64,000 bases of DNA from Aliirhizobium smilacinae. Its GTDB lineage: Bacteria > Pseudomonadota > Alphaproteobacteria > Rhizobiales > Rhizobiaceae. Numbering within the stretch: position 1 is the stretch's first letter; each line of letters starts with the position of its first letter. The translations under genes were made by a program, and so were the position numbers. The DNA lies in assembly GCF_006335145.1 (NCBI RefSeq), contig NZ_VDMN01000007.1:248001-312000 (forward strand), in the 5' to 3' direction. The notes beneath the pieces are model-generated. The model was given only the letters and a program-made list of their open reading frames with translations. It did not search any database and was not told where the DNA came from. Below are positions 26,851 through 36,222 of the stretch, one piece after another.

Positions 26851-28251
26851 TCAGAAGAATGAAACGGCCAGCACCAGAAGCAGCGAGCTGGCCATCACGG
26901 TCAGCGCGAAAGCGCCGTTCCATCTGAGCACGATCGTCGTCGCCGAAGTGGATGTCAGACGCGCCATGGTGATCGTCATTGCGCTGATCGGTGACAGGGC
27001 GATACCCGCCGCCCAGCCAAGCGAAAGCGCAAGCGCCAGCAACATCGGATGAGCATTACCGAAGGCTGCAGCCCCGAACAGTTGGGCAAGAAAAACCACC
27101 ACGATCGAATGCGGCACGAAAAGAACCGCACTCCCCGCAATCGCCACGATACATAGGCTCGCCAGAACCGACGGCGGCAGCTGGTTGAGATTTTCCAGAA
27201 AATCGCCGCGGCCATCGAGGAAAACCACCGCCGTCGCCCCGATGACGCTGGCCGACAGATAGATCGCGCTTTCGGTTCGCATGACCGACATATTGCCGAC
27301 CATGCCTTTGATTTCGTGGCCGAAGCCTGAAAGCGGCACGCGCTGTTCGTAAACGATCGAGCCCAGTGCAAAAAGCGGTAGAAGGATCAGCGAAGCGACG
27401 AGCGGGCTCACATCTATCGCAGCATGAATGGCCAGCGTGCCGCCGAACAGGCCAAAACAGGCACAGAGCGTTATCGCAAGCGGCCCGACAGATGGCACTT
27501 CCCGGTCTTCCGCGTTACCCGCATAGTCCGTCTGGCCAGTGGTCTCGGTATGAAATATCGTCGTCACCAGGATCAGGGCAACGGCTGTTGCGAAGGCGGC
27601 GACAACGAAAGCCGTCGGAGCAAGGTTCGGGATCGACTGCGTGATGATGGCAAATCCGACGCCAAGAGGCGACCATATCGTCATCAGCACCGTGCCGCGC
27701 ATGGCAGCCAGCAGGATCGAACGACGCTCGCCTTGACGATCCTGCCCTTCGGTCGCCTTTGCCACCATCTGGCCGAGCAGCGATATGATGCCGATATTGA
27801 AAAGCAGGCTGAGCAGATGGCTGCCGACCTTGACCGCCTGGTAGCGCCTGCGGCCAGGCATGCTCATCAGATATTCTGCCGCATTCCTGATGATTTCCGA
27901 CCGGCCGACTGCATAACGCAGCATGCCGAGCACGGACAGGAACGAAGAGAAACCGACGCCCTGATAAAGCGCACGCTCGACGATCGCGGCCTTCTCAGTG
28001 GTAAGCAGAAATTCCGATGTTGCGCAGAGAACAAAGCCGGCCGTCACGAACGTCTTTGCGATCATTGCCAGCCGCCTCCAGTCCGACAACACCGCCAGTG
28101 TGGCAAACGCGGCGGCGGTTCTGAGCAGCCAGACGGAACCGGATGTCACATTTGCAAGGACGAACAGAAACGCGCCAGCCAAAGTGAGCACATCCGCCAC
28201 GCTGACAACCTGCGGCTTTGGCAGCATGGCGGCTGCGGCAACCTTGCTCAT
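26851..28251 (-). CDS. Polytopic membrane protein of unknown function (12+ membrane segments)
   Basis: A 466-residue protein with roughly 12 hydrophobic segments spread from residue 20 to the end, giving it the overall look of a transporter. A soluble loop at ~240-260 separates two halves. Polar spots inside helices (TIWSPLGVGFAIITQ, ALSPISAMTITMARLTSTSATTI) could line a substrate path. I do not recognise a specific family. It is a single gene with its promoter in the 418-base region to its right. Confidence 0.7.
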   Translation of the reverse strand: MSKVAAAAMLPKPQVVSVADVLTLAGAFLFVLANVTSGSVWLLRTAAAFATLAVLSDWRRLAMIAKTFVTAGFVLCATSEFLLTTEKAAIVERALYQGVGFSSFLSVLGMLRYAVGRSEIIRNAAEYLMSMPGRRRYQAVKVGSHLLSLLFNIGIISLLGQMVAKATEGQDRQGERRSILLAAMRGTVLMTIWSPLGVGFAIITQSIPNLAPTAFVVAAFATAVALILVTTIFHTETTGQTDYAGNAEDREVPSVGPLAITLCACFGLFGGTLAIHAAIDVSPLVASLILLPLFALGSIVYEQRVPLSGFGHEIKGMVGNMSVMRTESAIYLSASVIGATAVVFLDGRGDFLENLNQLPPSVLASLCIVAIAGSAVLFVPHSIVVVFLAQLFGAAAFGNAHPMLLALALSLGWAAGIALSPISAMTITMARLTSTSATTIVLRWNGAFALTVMASSLLLVLAVSFF

Positions 28252-28669
28252 GGACAGAAAACTCCGGGAAAAGCTGCGATCCCGACGCTCATGTCCGAAA
28301 CGGCGAGAGATCTAAAAAGGGAATTGGGGGTATCAAATAACCTGCTGCAAGACGGTAACACCCTGGCTACAGGACGGATTACCTAATTGCTGCATTGCAA
28401 CATAACGGAATCAAAGTCCAGCATTCTCAGAGTGTCAAACACCTGCTGCGACGCAATATTCTTTGTTTCAGGCGGGCAGTTCGCCTATACACACAACTTC
28501 GAATTGCCACTCAATGCGGCAGATCGTCTCTCTGTTGTTTTTTGAGGCAACGACATCAAAGTCGTGCCGCTTAAAGCGAAGCGAACCTGGGGGAACCCAT
28601 CGAGCGTGATGCCGCGGCAAGTGATGGCGGACATGCTTAGTTCGCAAGCGCGCGAACTGCGGCGGCAAG
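28252..28669. other. Intergenic region upstream of the polytopic membrane protein
   Basis: 418 bases between the end of phaG and the start of the leftward membrane-protein gene. It should carry that gene's promoter and the end of the antiporter transcript. AT-richer parts near 28320-28440 fit a promoter. No convincing gene, terminator or repeat was seen. Confidence 0.4.
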
Positions 28670-29065
28670 TCAAGACGCGTCAGAAACATCTTCCGGGTTT
28701 GGACGCTCTTCCGGGCCGACATATTTTCTGGGCACTCCGTCACGCCGTGCCGTGCGGTCCCGATGCAGCGCTGCGCGTGCCAGCAGCATGAAGGTGATCG
28801 GTGTCGTCACGGTTACAAAGATGCCGATCAGGATCTCATGGATGACCAGCCGCGAAGACGACACGGTGAAATAGATCATCGAGGCCAGCATTATCCCGCC
28901 GATCCCCCAGCTGGTGCCGAGCGCCGGCGCATGAAGCCGCTCGTAGAAGGTTGGCAGACGCAGGAAGCCGATGGCACCGATCAGGGCGAGTGCAGCACCG
29001 ACCAGCAGAAAGAAGGCTACGGCAAGTGCTACGGAAAGCGGGAGGTCTGCGGCAGGATAGATCAT
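28670..29065 (-). CDS. phaG: Mrp-type cation/proton antiporter subunit G
   Basis: A 131-residue protein with three membrane helices and the MnhG/PhaG core GAIGFLRLPTFYERLHAPA (~residue 30). A charged C-terminal tail follows the helices. It is the last subunit gene of the phaAB-CDEFG operon and overlaps phaF by four bases. The complex exchanges K+ or Na+ for protons across the inner membrane. Confidence 0.92.
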   Translation of the reverse strand: MIYPAADLPLSVALAVAFFLLVGAALALIGAIGFLRLPTFYERLHAPALGTSWGIGGIMLASMIYFTVSSSRLVIHEILIGIFVTVTTPITFMLLARAALHRDRTARRDGVPRKYVGPEERPNPEDVSDAS

Positions 29066-29343
29066 TCGATCACCTCCCCGCGCATCAGGAATTTAGCCAG
29101 CGCCACGGTCGAAACGAATCCGAGAAGCCCGATTACCAGCGCCGCCTCGAAATAGATCACACGGCCTGTGCCGATGCCGAATGTTACGAGCAGCAGCATC
29201 GCGTTGATATAGATCGTATCGAGACCGATGATGCGGTCCTGCGCTCGTGGCCCGCGAAACATTCGGATTGCGGCGATCGCCATGGCGACAACCAACATGA
29301 ATTGGGAAATTGCGACCGCAGTATAGATGATGACGGCACTCAT
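29062..29343 (-). CDS. phaF: Mrp-type cation/proton antiporter subunit F
   Basis: A 93-residue three-helix protein with the MnhF motif RMFRGPRAQDRIIGLDTIYIN (~residues 28-48; the Asp is essential in relatives). The start is the ATG at 29343, inside the end of phaE. It overlaps its neighbours on both sides, so translation is coupled. Confidence 0.92.
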   Translation of the reverse strand: MSAVIIYTAVAISQFMLVVAMAIAAIRMFRGPRAQDRIIGLDTIYINAMLLLVTFGIGTGRVIYFEAALVIGLLGFVSTVALAKFLMRGEVIE

Positions 29344-29816
29344 GCGAATATCTCCATCAACAGCTTCTCGTAACGGTTCTTGATCGTCGCGACCCACTGC
29401 TCTTCCTCTTCCAGATCGAGCACGTGCATGAGGATGGAACCATCGTAGGAATCATATTCCAACCAGACCGATCCGGGCGTGCTTGTCAGAATGATCGCCA
29501 GAAGCGCCAGAGCGGTGCGATCCTTGATCTCGAGCGGAATCGTCAGGAAACCTGCCTTCCGTCCCTTTGCCCGTCCCCGGACGATCAGCCAGGCAACCGC
29601 AATATTCGAGAGGGCAACGTCATAGAGCACGATGAAGAACAGTTTGGGCAGAAGATACCATTTATTCAGCTTCGGTTTGTCCGGTCTCAACGACGCCATG
29701 GCCCAGGAAGCGAATACCGCAACCAGCGCACCGAGGATCAGATGCCCGAGCGTGAAGCCGTTCAGCAGCATCCACATCAGTGTCAATGAGATCGTCAGGA
29801 TCGGATAGGGAAGCAT
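29340..29816 (-). CDS. phaE: Mrp-type cation/proton antiporter subunit E
   Basis: A 158-residue MnhE-family protein with two to three N-terminal helices (LMWMLLNGFTLGHLILG) and a soluble C-terminal part with LTSTPGSVWLEYD, typical of subunit E. Its start overlaps the phaD stop by one base. It is needed for stable assembly of the complex in characterised systems. Confidence 0.92.
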   Translation of the reverse strand: MLPYPILTISLTLMWMLLNGFTLGHLILGALVAVFASWAMASLRPDKPKLNKWYLLPKLFFIVLYDVALSNIAVAWLIVRGRAKGRKAGFLTIPLEIKDRTALALLAIILTSTPGSVWLEYDSYDGSILMHVLDLEEEEQWVATIKNRYEKLLMEIFA

Positions 29817-31438
29817 CAGTTGCCCTCCCCGGCATCGCTATCGACACCCGGCACGATCGTCGCATTCCGAACCGCATCGATATAGATGCTCGGAGTGTTG
29901 AGGGTGCGGATGGTCGTGTCCATGTACTGGATCGCCGAATTTGCCTGCACCGTCAGCAACAGCGTCAGACCCAGAAGGAACATGACGGGCACGATCTCGA
30001 TGACGAGAACGCGCGGAACCGTGCCTTCGAGCGAGGTCCAGAATGTCCGGATCCCGACGCGTGTCATCGAGATGAGGGCTGCGACGCCCGACAGGATGAC
30101 AAGCACGATCAGAACCCAGACGGCAACTGTCGGCGGCACGCCAATAGCCCCGGTGCCCATCATCGCAGACAGCATGGCGAATTTGGCAATGAATCCGGAC
30201 AAGGGCGGCAGGCCCGAGAGAAGAAGGCCGCACATGGCAAAACACGTACCGAGAATAGCCAGCGTACCGGGCATGGTCACGCCATCCCCTTCTTCCGGCT
30301 CGTCTTCGTCCGCATCGCCATAAGCTTCCATGGTGACGGCAAGAACGTTGGCGCCGGCGTCCTGGCTGCGCTCGACAAGCTCGATCAGCATGAAGAAGGC
30401 GCTGATCGTCAGCGTCGAGCTGACCAGATAAAGCAGCGCCCCGGACGAGACCGCACCGTCGTTGATACCGATCACCATCAGCAGCGTGCCGGACGAGATC
30501 AGCACCGAAAAGCCGGCAAGCCTGCCGAGCGCCTGCGATGCAAGCACCCCGATCGTCCCGAAGATCAGCGTTGCCATACCACCATAAAGCAACACGGTGG
30601 ATCCGAAGCCGGCGGAAGGCCCGCTGTCGAACAGCAGCGTCGTGAGCCGCAGGATGATATAGATGCCGAGCTTGCTGAGAATGGCGAAGATGCCGGCGAC
30701 CGGCGCCGCAGCAGCGCTATAGGCGGTGGGCAGCCAGAAGCAGAGCGGCCACATGCCTGCCTTGATAAGAAAGGCGATGCCGAGCACGCCGGCACCGGCT
30801 TCCATCAGCATCCGGCGATCCGCTTCCATTTCCGGGATGCGGGCAGCAAGATCCGCCATGTTCAGCGTACCGGCCGTGCCGTAGATCAGGCTGACGCCGA
30901 TCAGGAAAAGAAGTGCCGCCGCGAGGTTGACTGCAATGTAGTGCAGGCCGGCCTTGACGCGCAGCTGGCCCGAACCGTGCAGCAGAAGACCGTAGGATGC
31001 CGCCAGCATCACTTCGAAAAACACGAAGAGATTGAACAGGTCGCCCGTCAGGAAAGCCCCATTAACGCCCATCAGCAGCAGCTGGAACATCGAGTGGAAA
31101 TGTGAGCCCATCGCGTGCCAGCGCGCCAGCGAATAGACGAGGGCCGCAACGGCGACAGACGCCGTCAGCAGCAGCATCAGGGCCGACAGTCCGTCGAGCA
31201 CGAGAACGACGCCGAACGGAGCGGCCCAGTTACCGAGCAGATAGACGCCCTCATAACCGTTCGGGCCGCTTTCGATACGAAACAGAATGAAGGCGACGGT
31301 GATCAGCAGAAGCGTTGAGGCAAGGCTTACCATCGCCTTTGCCACGCGCTGCCGCTCATCGATGAACAGCAGGATCGCCGCGGCCGCGAGCGGGATCAGG
31401 ATCGGCGCGACGATCAGATGGTGCGACCAGCCGTTCAT
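29816..31438 (-). CDS. phaD: Mrp-type cation/proton antiporter subunit D
   Basis: A 540-residue membrane protein homologous to complex I antiporter subunits (NuoM/N), with about 14 helices. A lysine in ALLIKAGMWPLCFWLP (~residues 220-235) and a glutamate in LFVFFEVMLAASY are the usual proton-path residues. An acidic loop (DADEDEPEEGD, ~375-385) is cytosolic. It overlaps phaC by four bases. Confidence 0.93.
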   Translation of the reverse strand: MNGWSHHLIVAPILIPLAAAAILLFIDERQRVAKAMVSLASTLLLITVAFILFRIESGPNGYEGVYLLGNWAAPFGVVLVLDGLSALMLLLTASVAVAALVYSLARWHAMGSHFHSMFQLLLMGVNGAFLTGDLFNLFVFFEVMLAASYGLLLHGSGQLRVKAGLHYIAVNLAAALLFLIGVSLIYGTAGTLNMADLAARIPEMEADRRMLMEAGAGVLGIAFLIKAGMWPLCFWLPTAYSAAAAPVAGIFAILSKLGIYIILRLTTLLFDSGPSAGFGSTVLLYGGMATLIFGTIGVLASQALGRLAGFSVLISSGTLLMVIGINDGAVSSGALLYLVSSTLTISAFFMLIELVERSQDAGANVLAVTMEAYGDADEDEPEEGDGVTMPGTLAILGTCFAMCGLLLSGLPPLSGFIAKFAMLSAMMGTGAIGVPPTVAVWVLIVLVILSGVAALISMTRVGIRTFWTSLEGTVPRVLVIEIVPVMFLLGLTLLLTVQANSAIQYMDTTIRTLNTPSIYIDAVRNATIVPGVDSDAGEGN

Positions 31439-31773
31439 CGCTTGTCCCCCCTGCCGTCCACATGGTCTGTGCCGGTCAGGCCGCGCGAGGCGAGCAACAC
31501 GACGAGGAACAGCGCCGTCGTCGCAAATCCGATGACGATCGCGGTGAGCACCAGCGCCTGCGGCACCGGATCGGCCAGAACGCCGTCAACCCCGCCTTCG
31601 CTCAGGATCGGCGGAACGTTCGTCTTCACGCCGCCGACACCGAAGATGAACAGGTTCACCGCATAGGAGAGCAGTGAAAGCCCGATGATGACCTGGTAGG
31701 TGCGCGGACGCAGGATGAGCCACACGCCGCAGCTGGTCATGACGCCGATGGCGATGGAAAGGATGATTTCCAT
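31435..31773 (-). CDS. phaC: Mrp-type cation/proton antiporter subunit C
   Basis: A 112-residue three-helix protein homologous to NuoK. It carries GLSLLSYAVNLFIF and PQALVLTAIVIGFATTAL. The start is the ATG at 31773, sharing a base with the phaAB stop. The symbol here means the pH-adaptation antiporter gene, not polyhydroxyalkanoate synthase. Confidence 0.93.
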   Translation of the reverse strand: MEIILSIAIGVMTSCGVWLILRPRTYQVIIGLSLLSYAVNLFIFGVGGVKTNVPPILSEGGVDGVLADPVPQALVLTAIVIGFATTALFLVVLLASRGLTGTDHVDGRGDKR

Positions 31774-34715
31774 TAGCTCTCCTTCGTCTTGTCGGCTTCG
31801 ATCGTGCGAAGGCGGGTGATGCGGATGGACTGGTGAGCCAGGGCAACAAGGATCAGCACCGTCGATCCCACCACCAGCAGGAAGACGCCGAGATCGAAGA
31901 GCAGCGCCGTCGCAGCCGGCACTTTGCCGATCAGCGGTAGCGTCAGATATTGCGAATGCGACGTCAGGAACGGATAACCGAGGAACCAGGCGCCGACACC
32001 GGTCAGGGTCGAGATCAGAAGCCCGAGACCCATCCACCAGAGCGGCAGGATGCGAATACGATCCTCCGCCCAGCGGGTACCGCCAGCCAGATATTGCAGC
32101 AGGAATGCGATCGAAAGCGTCAGTCCGGCCGAGAACCCGCCGCCCGGCAGATCATGCCCGCGCATGAAGATATAGACCGCGAAGGTGATGATGACCGGGA
32201 ACATCCATTGCATGATCACCGACGGCACCAGCAGATAGTCACGCACCGTATCGCCCGCATTGCGCTCCGGCCGCTCCTCGTCGAAGCGGTTCTGGATCCG
32301 TTGCTGCTCGGGCATGACCATCGTGTCGGGCGCCGGACGGAAACGGCGCAGCAGGGCAAAGACAGTCAGTGCCACGATGCCAAGAACAGTGATTTCACCG
32401 AGCGTGTCGAAACCGCGGAAATCGACGAGAATGACGTTGACGACGTTGCGGCCGCCACCTTCCGTATAGGCGTTTTCCAGGAAGTAGGTGGCGATGGCAT
32501 CCGGCACCGGCATGGTCATCACGGCATAGGCGATAAAAGTCATGCCGACACCGCAGATGATCGCGATCAAGAGATCGCGGAAACGCCGGAAGCGGGCACG
32601 GAACGTCACCGATTCATCCATCTTCTCCGTCCGCTTCGGCAGCCAGCGTAACCCGAGCAGGATAAGAACGGTGGTGACGATCTCGACCAAAAGCTGGGTA
32701 ATCGCAAGATCCGGCGCCGAGAGCCAGACGAAGGTGATGCAGACGATAAGGCCGATGCCGCCGAGCATGATCAGCGCCGCAAGCCGATGGTACTTGGCGA
32801 GAAAGGCCGTGCCGAGCGCAAGGCAGATGCCGATCAGCCAGATGCCGGCAAACACCTTGTCGACGCCCGAGAATACGAAGGTGCGCGGCTCGAAGCCGGA
32901 GAGCCAGAGTGGCAGGAGACCCGCGAGGAAGCCTGTCACGACCACCCAGCGCAATTGCGGCTGCAGATTGCGGGTGCCGATCCGCTGTTCGGCCGAACGG
33001 GCCCAGCGCCACGAAACCTCGACGAGGATACGCTCGAAGATACGCTGGCCCTTCAGCCGGCGTAGCAGCGGTGGACCGTCCTCGCAGGTCGCCAGATAGT
33101 GGCGAAGCACGAAATAGAGCGCACTTCCGCCAACAAGCGCGATCAGGCTCATGACCAGCGGCAGGTTGAAGCCGTGCCAGATCGAAAGACTGTATTCCGG
33201 CGTATCCGTGCCGAGGACGCTGACCACCGCCGTATGAAGGAACGGACCGACAGAGAAGGCCGGCGCGATGCCGACGATCAGGCAGATGACGACGAGCAGC
33301 TCGATCGGAAAGCGCATCCAGCGCGTCGGCTCATGCGGCGTGTCCTTCGGCAGATTGGTCGGCGACGGGCCGAAAAAGACGGTATGGATGAAGCGCAGCG
33401 AATAGGCGACGCTGAACGCACCGGCAAGCGTGGCGACATAAGGCAGGATAATGTCGAGTACCGAATCCGCATGCGTCTCGATCGCCTCGGCGAAGAACAT
33501 TTCCTTCGACAGGAAGCCGTTGAGCAGAGGTACGCCCGCCATCGCCGCACTCGCCACCATGGCAAGTGTCGCGGTATAGGGCAGATAGCGGAAAAGCCCG
33601 CTTAATCGTCGCATGTCACGCGTTCCGGTCTCATGATCGATGATGCCGGCTGCCATGAACAGCGACGCCTTGAAGGTCGCATGGTTCAGCATGTGGAAGA
33701 TCGCCGCCACCGTGGCAAGCGGACTTCCGAGGCTGAGAAGCGTGGTGATCAGCCCGAGATGGCTGATCGTCGAATAGGCAAGCAGACCTTTGAGGTCCTG
33801 CTGGAAGATCGCGAAAAAGGCGCCGATCAGAAGCGTGAGAATGCCGGCCGCCCCCAGGATGAAGAACCATTCATAGGTTCCCGAAAGCGCCGGCGAGAAG
33901 CGGGCCAGCAAGAAGACCCCGGCCTTCACCATTGTCGCCGAATGCAGATAGGCCGAGACCGGCGTCGGCGCCGCCATCGCATTCGGCAGCCAGAAATGGA
34001 ACGGGAACTGGGCACTCTTGGTCAGCGCGCCGAGAAGGATGAAGATCAGCGCCGGAACGTAGAGCGAGTGGCCGCGAATGAGATCGCCCGACGCCAGGAT
34101 TTTGTCGAGATCATAGCTGCCGACGATATTGCCGATGAGAAGCAGGCCGATCAGCAGGCAGAAACCGCCGATACCGGTGATCGTCAGAGCCATACGGGCG
34201 CCATCGCGCGCCGCGGCGGAATTGTTCCAGTAGCTGATCAGCAGGAAGGACGAGATACTCGTCAACTCCCAGAAGATCGAAAGCAGGATGACATTGCCCG
34301 AGAGAACGATGCCGAGCATTGCCCCCATGAATGCCAGGAAAAAGGAGAAGAACCGCGGGACGGGGTCGTCCTCGGACATGTAATAACGGGCATAGACCGT
34401 CACGAGCAGGCCGATCCCGGTGATCAGCACGCAAAACATCCAGGCGAAACCATCCAGACGCAGCGAAAAGTTCAGACCAAGCTGAGGGATCCATTCCAGA
34501 TGGTAGCGAAAGACATTACCATCGGTCACCTGCGGATAGGCCAGAACGGTGATGATCAGGCAAAAGGCGGCGACCAGAGAAGCAAGCCGCGACGGCAGGA
34601 CAGTCGATGCCGTGTTCAGGAGCAGAACGGAAAGGATACTTCCGATAAACGGCAAGGCCAGCAGCAGAAGAAGAAATTGCGGCGCAAGCGTTATCCCAAT
34701 GTCCCATCCCTTCAT
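31773..34715 (-). CDS. phaAB: Mrp-type cation/proton antiporter fused subunits A and B
   Basis: A 980-residue fused protein. Residues 1 to ~500 are the NuoL-like antiporter part, with WELTSISSFLLISYWN and TKSAQFPFHFWLPNAM holding the conserved acidic and lysine residues. Residues ~620-790 match the MbhD/E-like end of subunit A. Residues ~830-980 match subunit B (RGHDLPGGGFSAGL). This fusion marks group 2 Mrp operons such as rhizobial pha. The start is put at ATG 34715; a TTG two codons earlier is possible. It is first of six overlapping genes. Confidence 0.93.
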   Translation of the reverse strand: MKGWDIGITLAPQFLLLLLALPFIGSILSVLLLNTASTVLPSRLASLVAAFCLIITVLAYPQVTDGNVFRYHLEWIPQLGLNFSLRLDGFAWMFCVLITGIGLLVTVYARYYMSEDDPVPRFFSFFLAFMGAMLGIVLSGNVILLSIFWELTSISSFLLISYWNNSAAARDGARMALTITGIGGFCLLIGLLLIGNIVGSYDLDKILASGDLIRGHSLYVPALIFILLGALTKSAQFPFHFWLPNAMAAPTPVSAYLHSATMVKAGVFLLARFSPALSGTYEWFFILGAAGILTLLIGAFFAIFQQDLKGLLAYSTISHLGLITTLLSLGSPLATVAAIFHMLNHATFKASLFMAAGIIDHETGTRDMRRLSGLFRYLPYTATLAMVASAAMAGVPLLNGFLSKEMFFAEAIETHADSVLDIILPYVATLAGAFSVAYSLRFIHTVFFGPSPTNLPKDTPHEPTRWMRFPIELLVVICLIVGIAPAFSVGPFLHTAVVSVLGTDTPEYSLSIWHGFNLPLVMSLIALVGGSALYFVLRHYLATCEDGPPLLRRLKGQRIFERILVEVSWRWARSAEQRIGTRNLQPQLRWVVVTGFLAGLLPLWLSGFEPRTFVFSGVDKVFAGIWLIGICLALGTAFLAKYHRLAALIMLGGIGLIVCITFVWLSAPDLAITQLLVEIVTTVLILLGLRWLPKRTEKMDESVTFRARFRRFRDLLIAIICGVGMTFIAYAVMTMPVPDAIATYFLENAYTEGGGRNVVNVILVDFRGFDTLGEITVLGIVALTVFALLRRFRPAPDTMVMPEQQRIQNRFDEERPERNAGDTVRDYLLVPSVIMQWMFPVIITFAVYIFMRGHDLPGGGFSAGLTLSIAFLLQYLAGGTRWAEDRIRILPLWWMGLGLLISTLTGVGAWFLGYPFLTSHSQYLTLPLIGKVPAATALLFDLGVFLLVVGSTVLILVALAHQSIRITRLRTIEADKTKES

Positions 34716-34785
34716 TTCCAAGGCATTTCAGACCTCTATCATGTAATGGGATGCCCCACTAGCCAATCGGATCAAACTGCCATAT

Positions 34786-35091
34786 ATGATTGATTCTGAC
34801 CAATATGGGCATTTTGGAACAATGGGTCAACCGGATCAGGGAAAGATTTTGTCACCGGCGCTCTGTCGCGCAGGCCGCGGCTTCCTCGACTGGACGCAAG
34901 GCGATCTGGCGGATCGCTCCGGCGTGTCCCGCAGCACGATCAGGGATTACGAAGGCGACCGCCACGAGGTTCACCGCTCGACGGAAGCGCAGCTTCGGCG
35001 GGCGTTTGAGGAAGGCGGACTGGCATTCGTTGCCGTCGAAGACGACTGCATTGGCATTTGCCCCAAGGACAAGAACAAACCCGCCGAATGA
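34786..35091 (+). CDS. XRE-family helix-turn-helix regulator
   Basis: A 101-residue protein with a Cro/CI-type helix-turn-helix at ~residues 24-75 (ALCRAGRGFLDWTQGDLADRSGVSRSTIRDYE). This is a very common rhizobial small-regulator design. It is divergent from phaAB with a 70-base gap and ends seven bases from the stop of the response regulator. An ATG at residue 13 is an alternative start. Its target is unknown; control of the antiporter operon is possible from position only. Confidence 0.8.
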   Translation: MIDSDQYGHFGTMGQPDQGKILSPALCRAGRGFLDWTQGDLADRSGVSRSTIRDYEGDRHEVHRSTEAQLRRAFEEGGLAFVAVEDDCIGICPKDKNKPAE

Positions 35092-35098
35092 CATCCGG

Positions 35099-36193
35099 TC
35101 ATCCGACCCGGATCTTCTGGAACTGATGTCTGTATTCGGTCGGCGAAATGCCGACCTCCTTCTTGAACGCCTTGCAGAAATAGTTCGCGTCCGCGTAGGA
35201 AAGATCCAGCGAGACGTTGGTGATCGGCAGATCGCTGTTTTGTAAGAGTGACTTGGCGCGCTCGATCCGCTGCCCCTTGAGGTAGGAAATGAAGGTCGTG
35301 TTCATTTTCTTGCGGAACAGTCGGCTGAGATAACACGGGCTGACATGCGCGAAATCCGCCGCATCCTCCAGCGTCACGCCTTTGGAAAGATTGCGCTCGA
35401 TGAAATGGAGAACGGTTTCGATCCGCTCTCCCGCTGACCCGCCGTGTTCCTGTCCCGGATCGAACAGCGCGTCGGTGATCTGACACAACAGTTCCTGCAC
35501 CTTGTACTGGCTACGCGCATCGAGGCGCTGGTTTTCCAGCTCCTCGACTTGCCGGGCCATAGGCGCTGTCAGCTTGCGGCCCGTTTCCTTAAGAAGATCG
35601 GTCAGGATTTCGGCAAGATCGAGCACTTCGTGGCGCGGCGCCACGTCCTTATGCGCATAGATGTTTTCCAGCCGTGTCCGCACCAGACGCAGGCAGTCAC
35701 GATATGCGCGCCCTTCGACCAGCGCCCGGATCCTGTCGGCCATGCTGGGGCCGCTATCCTCTTCCTCCTCGGTATCGATTGTCGGGACCAGCCGCAGGCT
35801 AGGTCCTGCCTTTTCAGGAGCAGACAAGGCAAGGCAATCGCGAACGCCCTCGAGCAATGCGTCGGTTCGCACCGGTTTCAGCAGAAAACCGTCGGCCTTG
35901 TATTGGATAGCAGCCTGCATGATGTCGAAATAATCATAAGCCGTGACGATCAGCACCTTCGTCGCGAGATGCCGCTCCCGCACCATCTGCAGCAGTTCGA
36001 GGCCATTGGGGCGCGGAATCTTGATATCGAGCAGCATCACATCGATACGCTCGCTTTCGAGCAGCTTGACCGCTTCCGCCCCGTTTTTGGCCTCGCCGAC
36101 GATTTTTATGTCATGCGCATTTCGCTCGATGATCGAGCGCAGGGCGCGCCGTTCCAGTTCCTCATCTTCGACAATGGCCAAATTGAACATCAA
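35099..36193 (-). CDS. AraC-type response regulator of the microcompartment operon
   Basis: A 364-residue YesN-like regulator. Residues 1-120 form a receiver with acidic pocket EDEE, phospho-acceptor Asp56 (LLDIKIPRPNG) and LLKPV lysine. A linker follows, and residues ~260-360 hold two AraC helix-turn-helix motifs (TLEDAADFAHVSPCYLSRLFRKK; LDLSYADANYFCKAFKK). It lies 29 bases after the PocR-domain kinase at the end of the microcompartment operon and is its likely partner. AraC proteins bind pairs of directly repeated half-sites, and such a pair lies at 51373-51399 before the first gene of the operon. Confidence 0.9.
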   Translation of the reverse strand: MMFNLAIVEDEELERRALRSIIERNAHDIKIVGEAKNGAEAVKLLESERIDVMLLDIKIPRPNGLELLQMVRERHLATKVLIVTAYDYFDIMQAAIQYKADGFLLKPVRTDALLEGVRDCLALSAPEKAGPSLRLVPTIDTEEEEDSGPSMADRIRALVEGRAYRDCLRLVRTRLENIYAHKDVAPRHEVLDLAEILTDLLKETGRKLTAPMARQVEELENQRLDARSQYKVQELLCQITDALFDPGQEHGGSAGERIETVLHFIERNLSKGVTLEDAADFAHVSPCYLSRLFRKKMNTTFISYLKGQRIERAKSLLQNSDLPITNVSLDLSYADANYFCKAFKKEVGISPTEYRHQFQKIRVG

Positions 36194-36222
36194 GATCTCC
36201 TTTCAAGCTGAGCCCCACGCCT

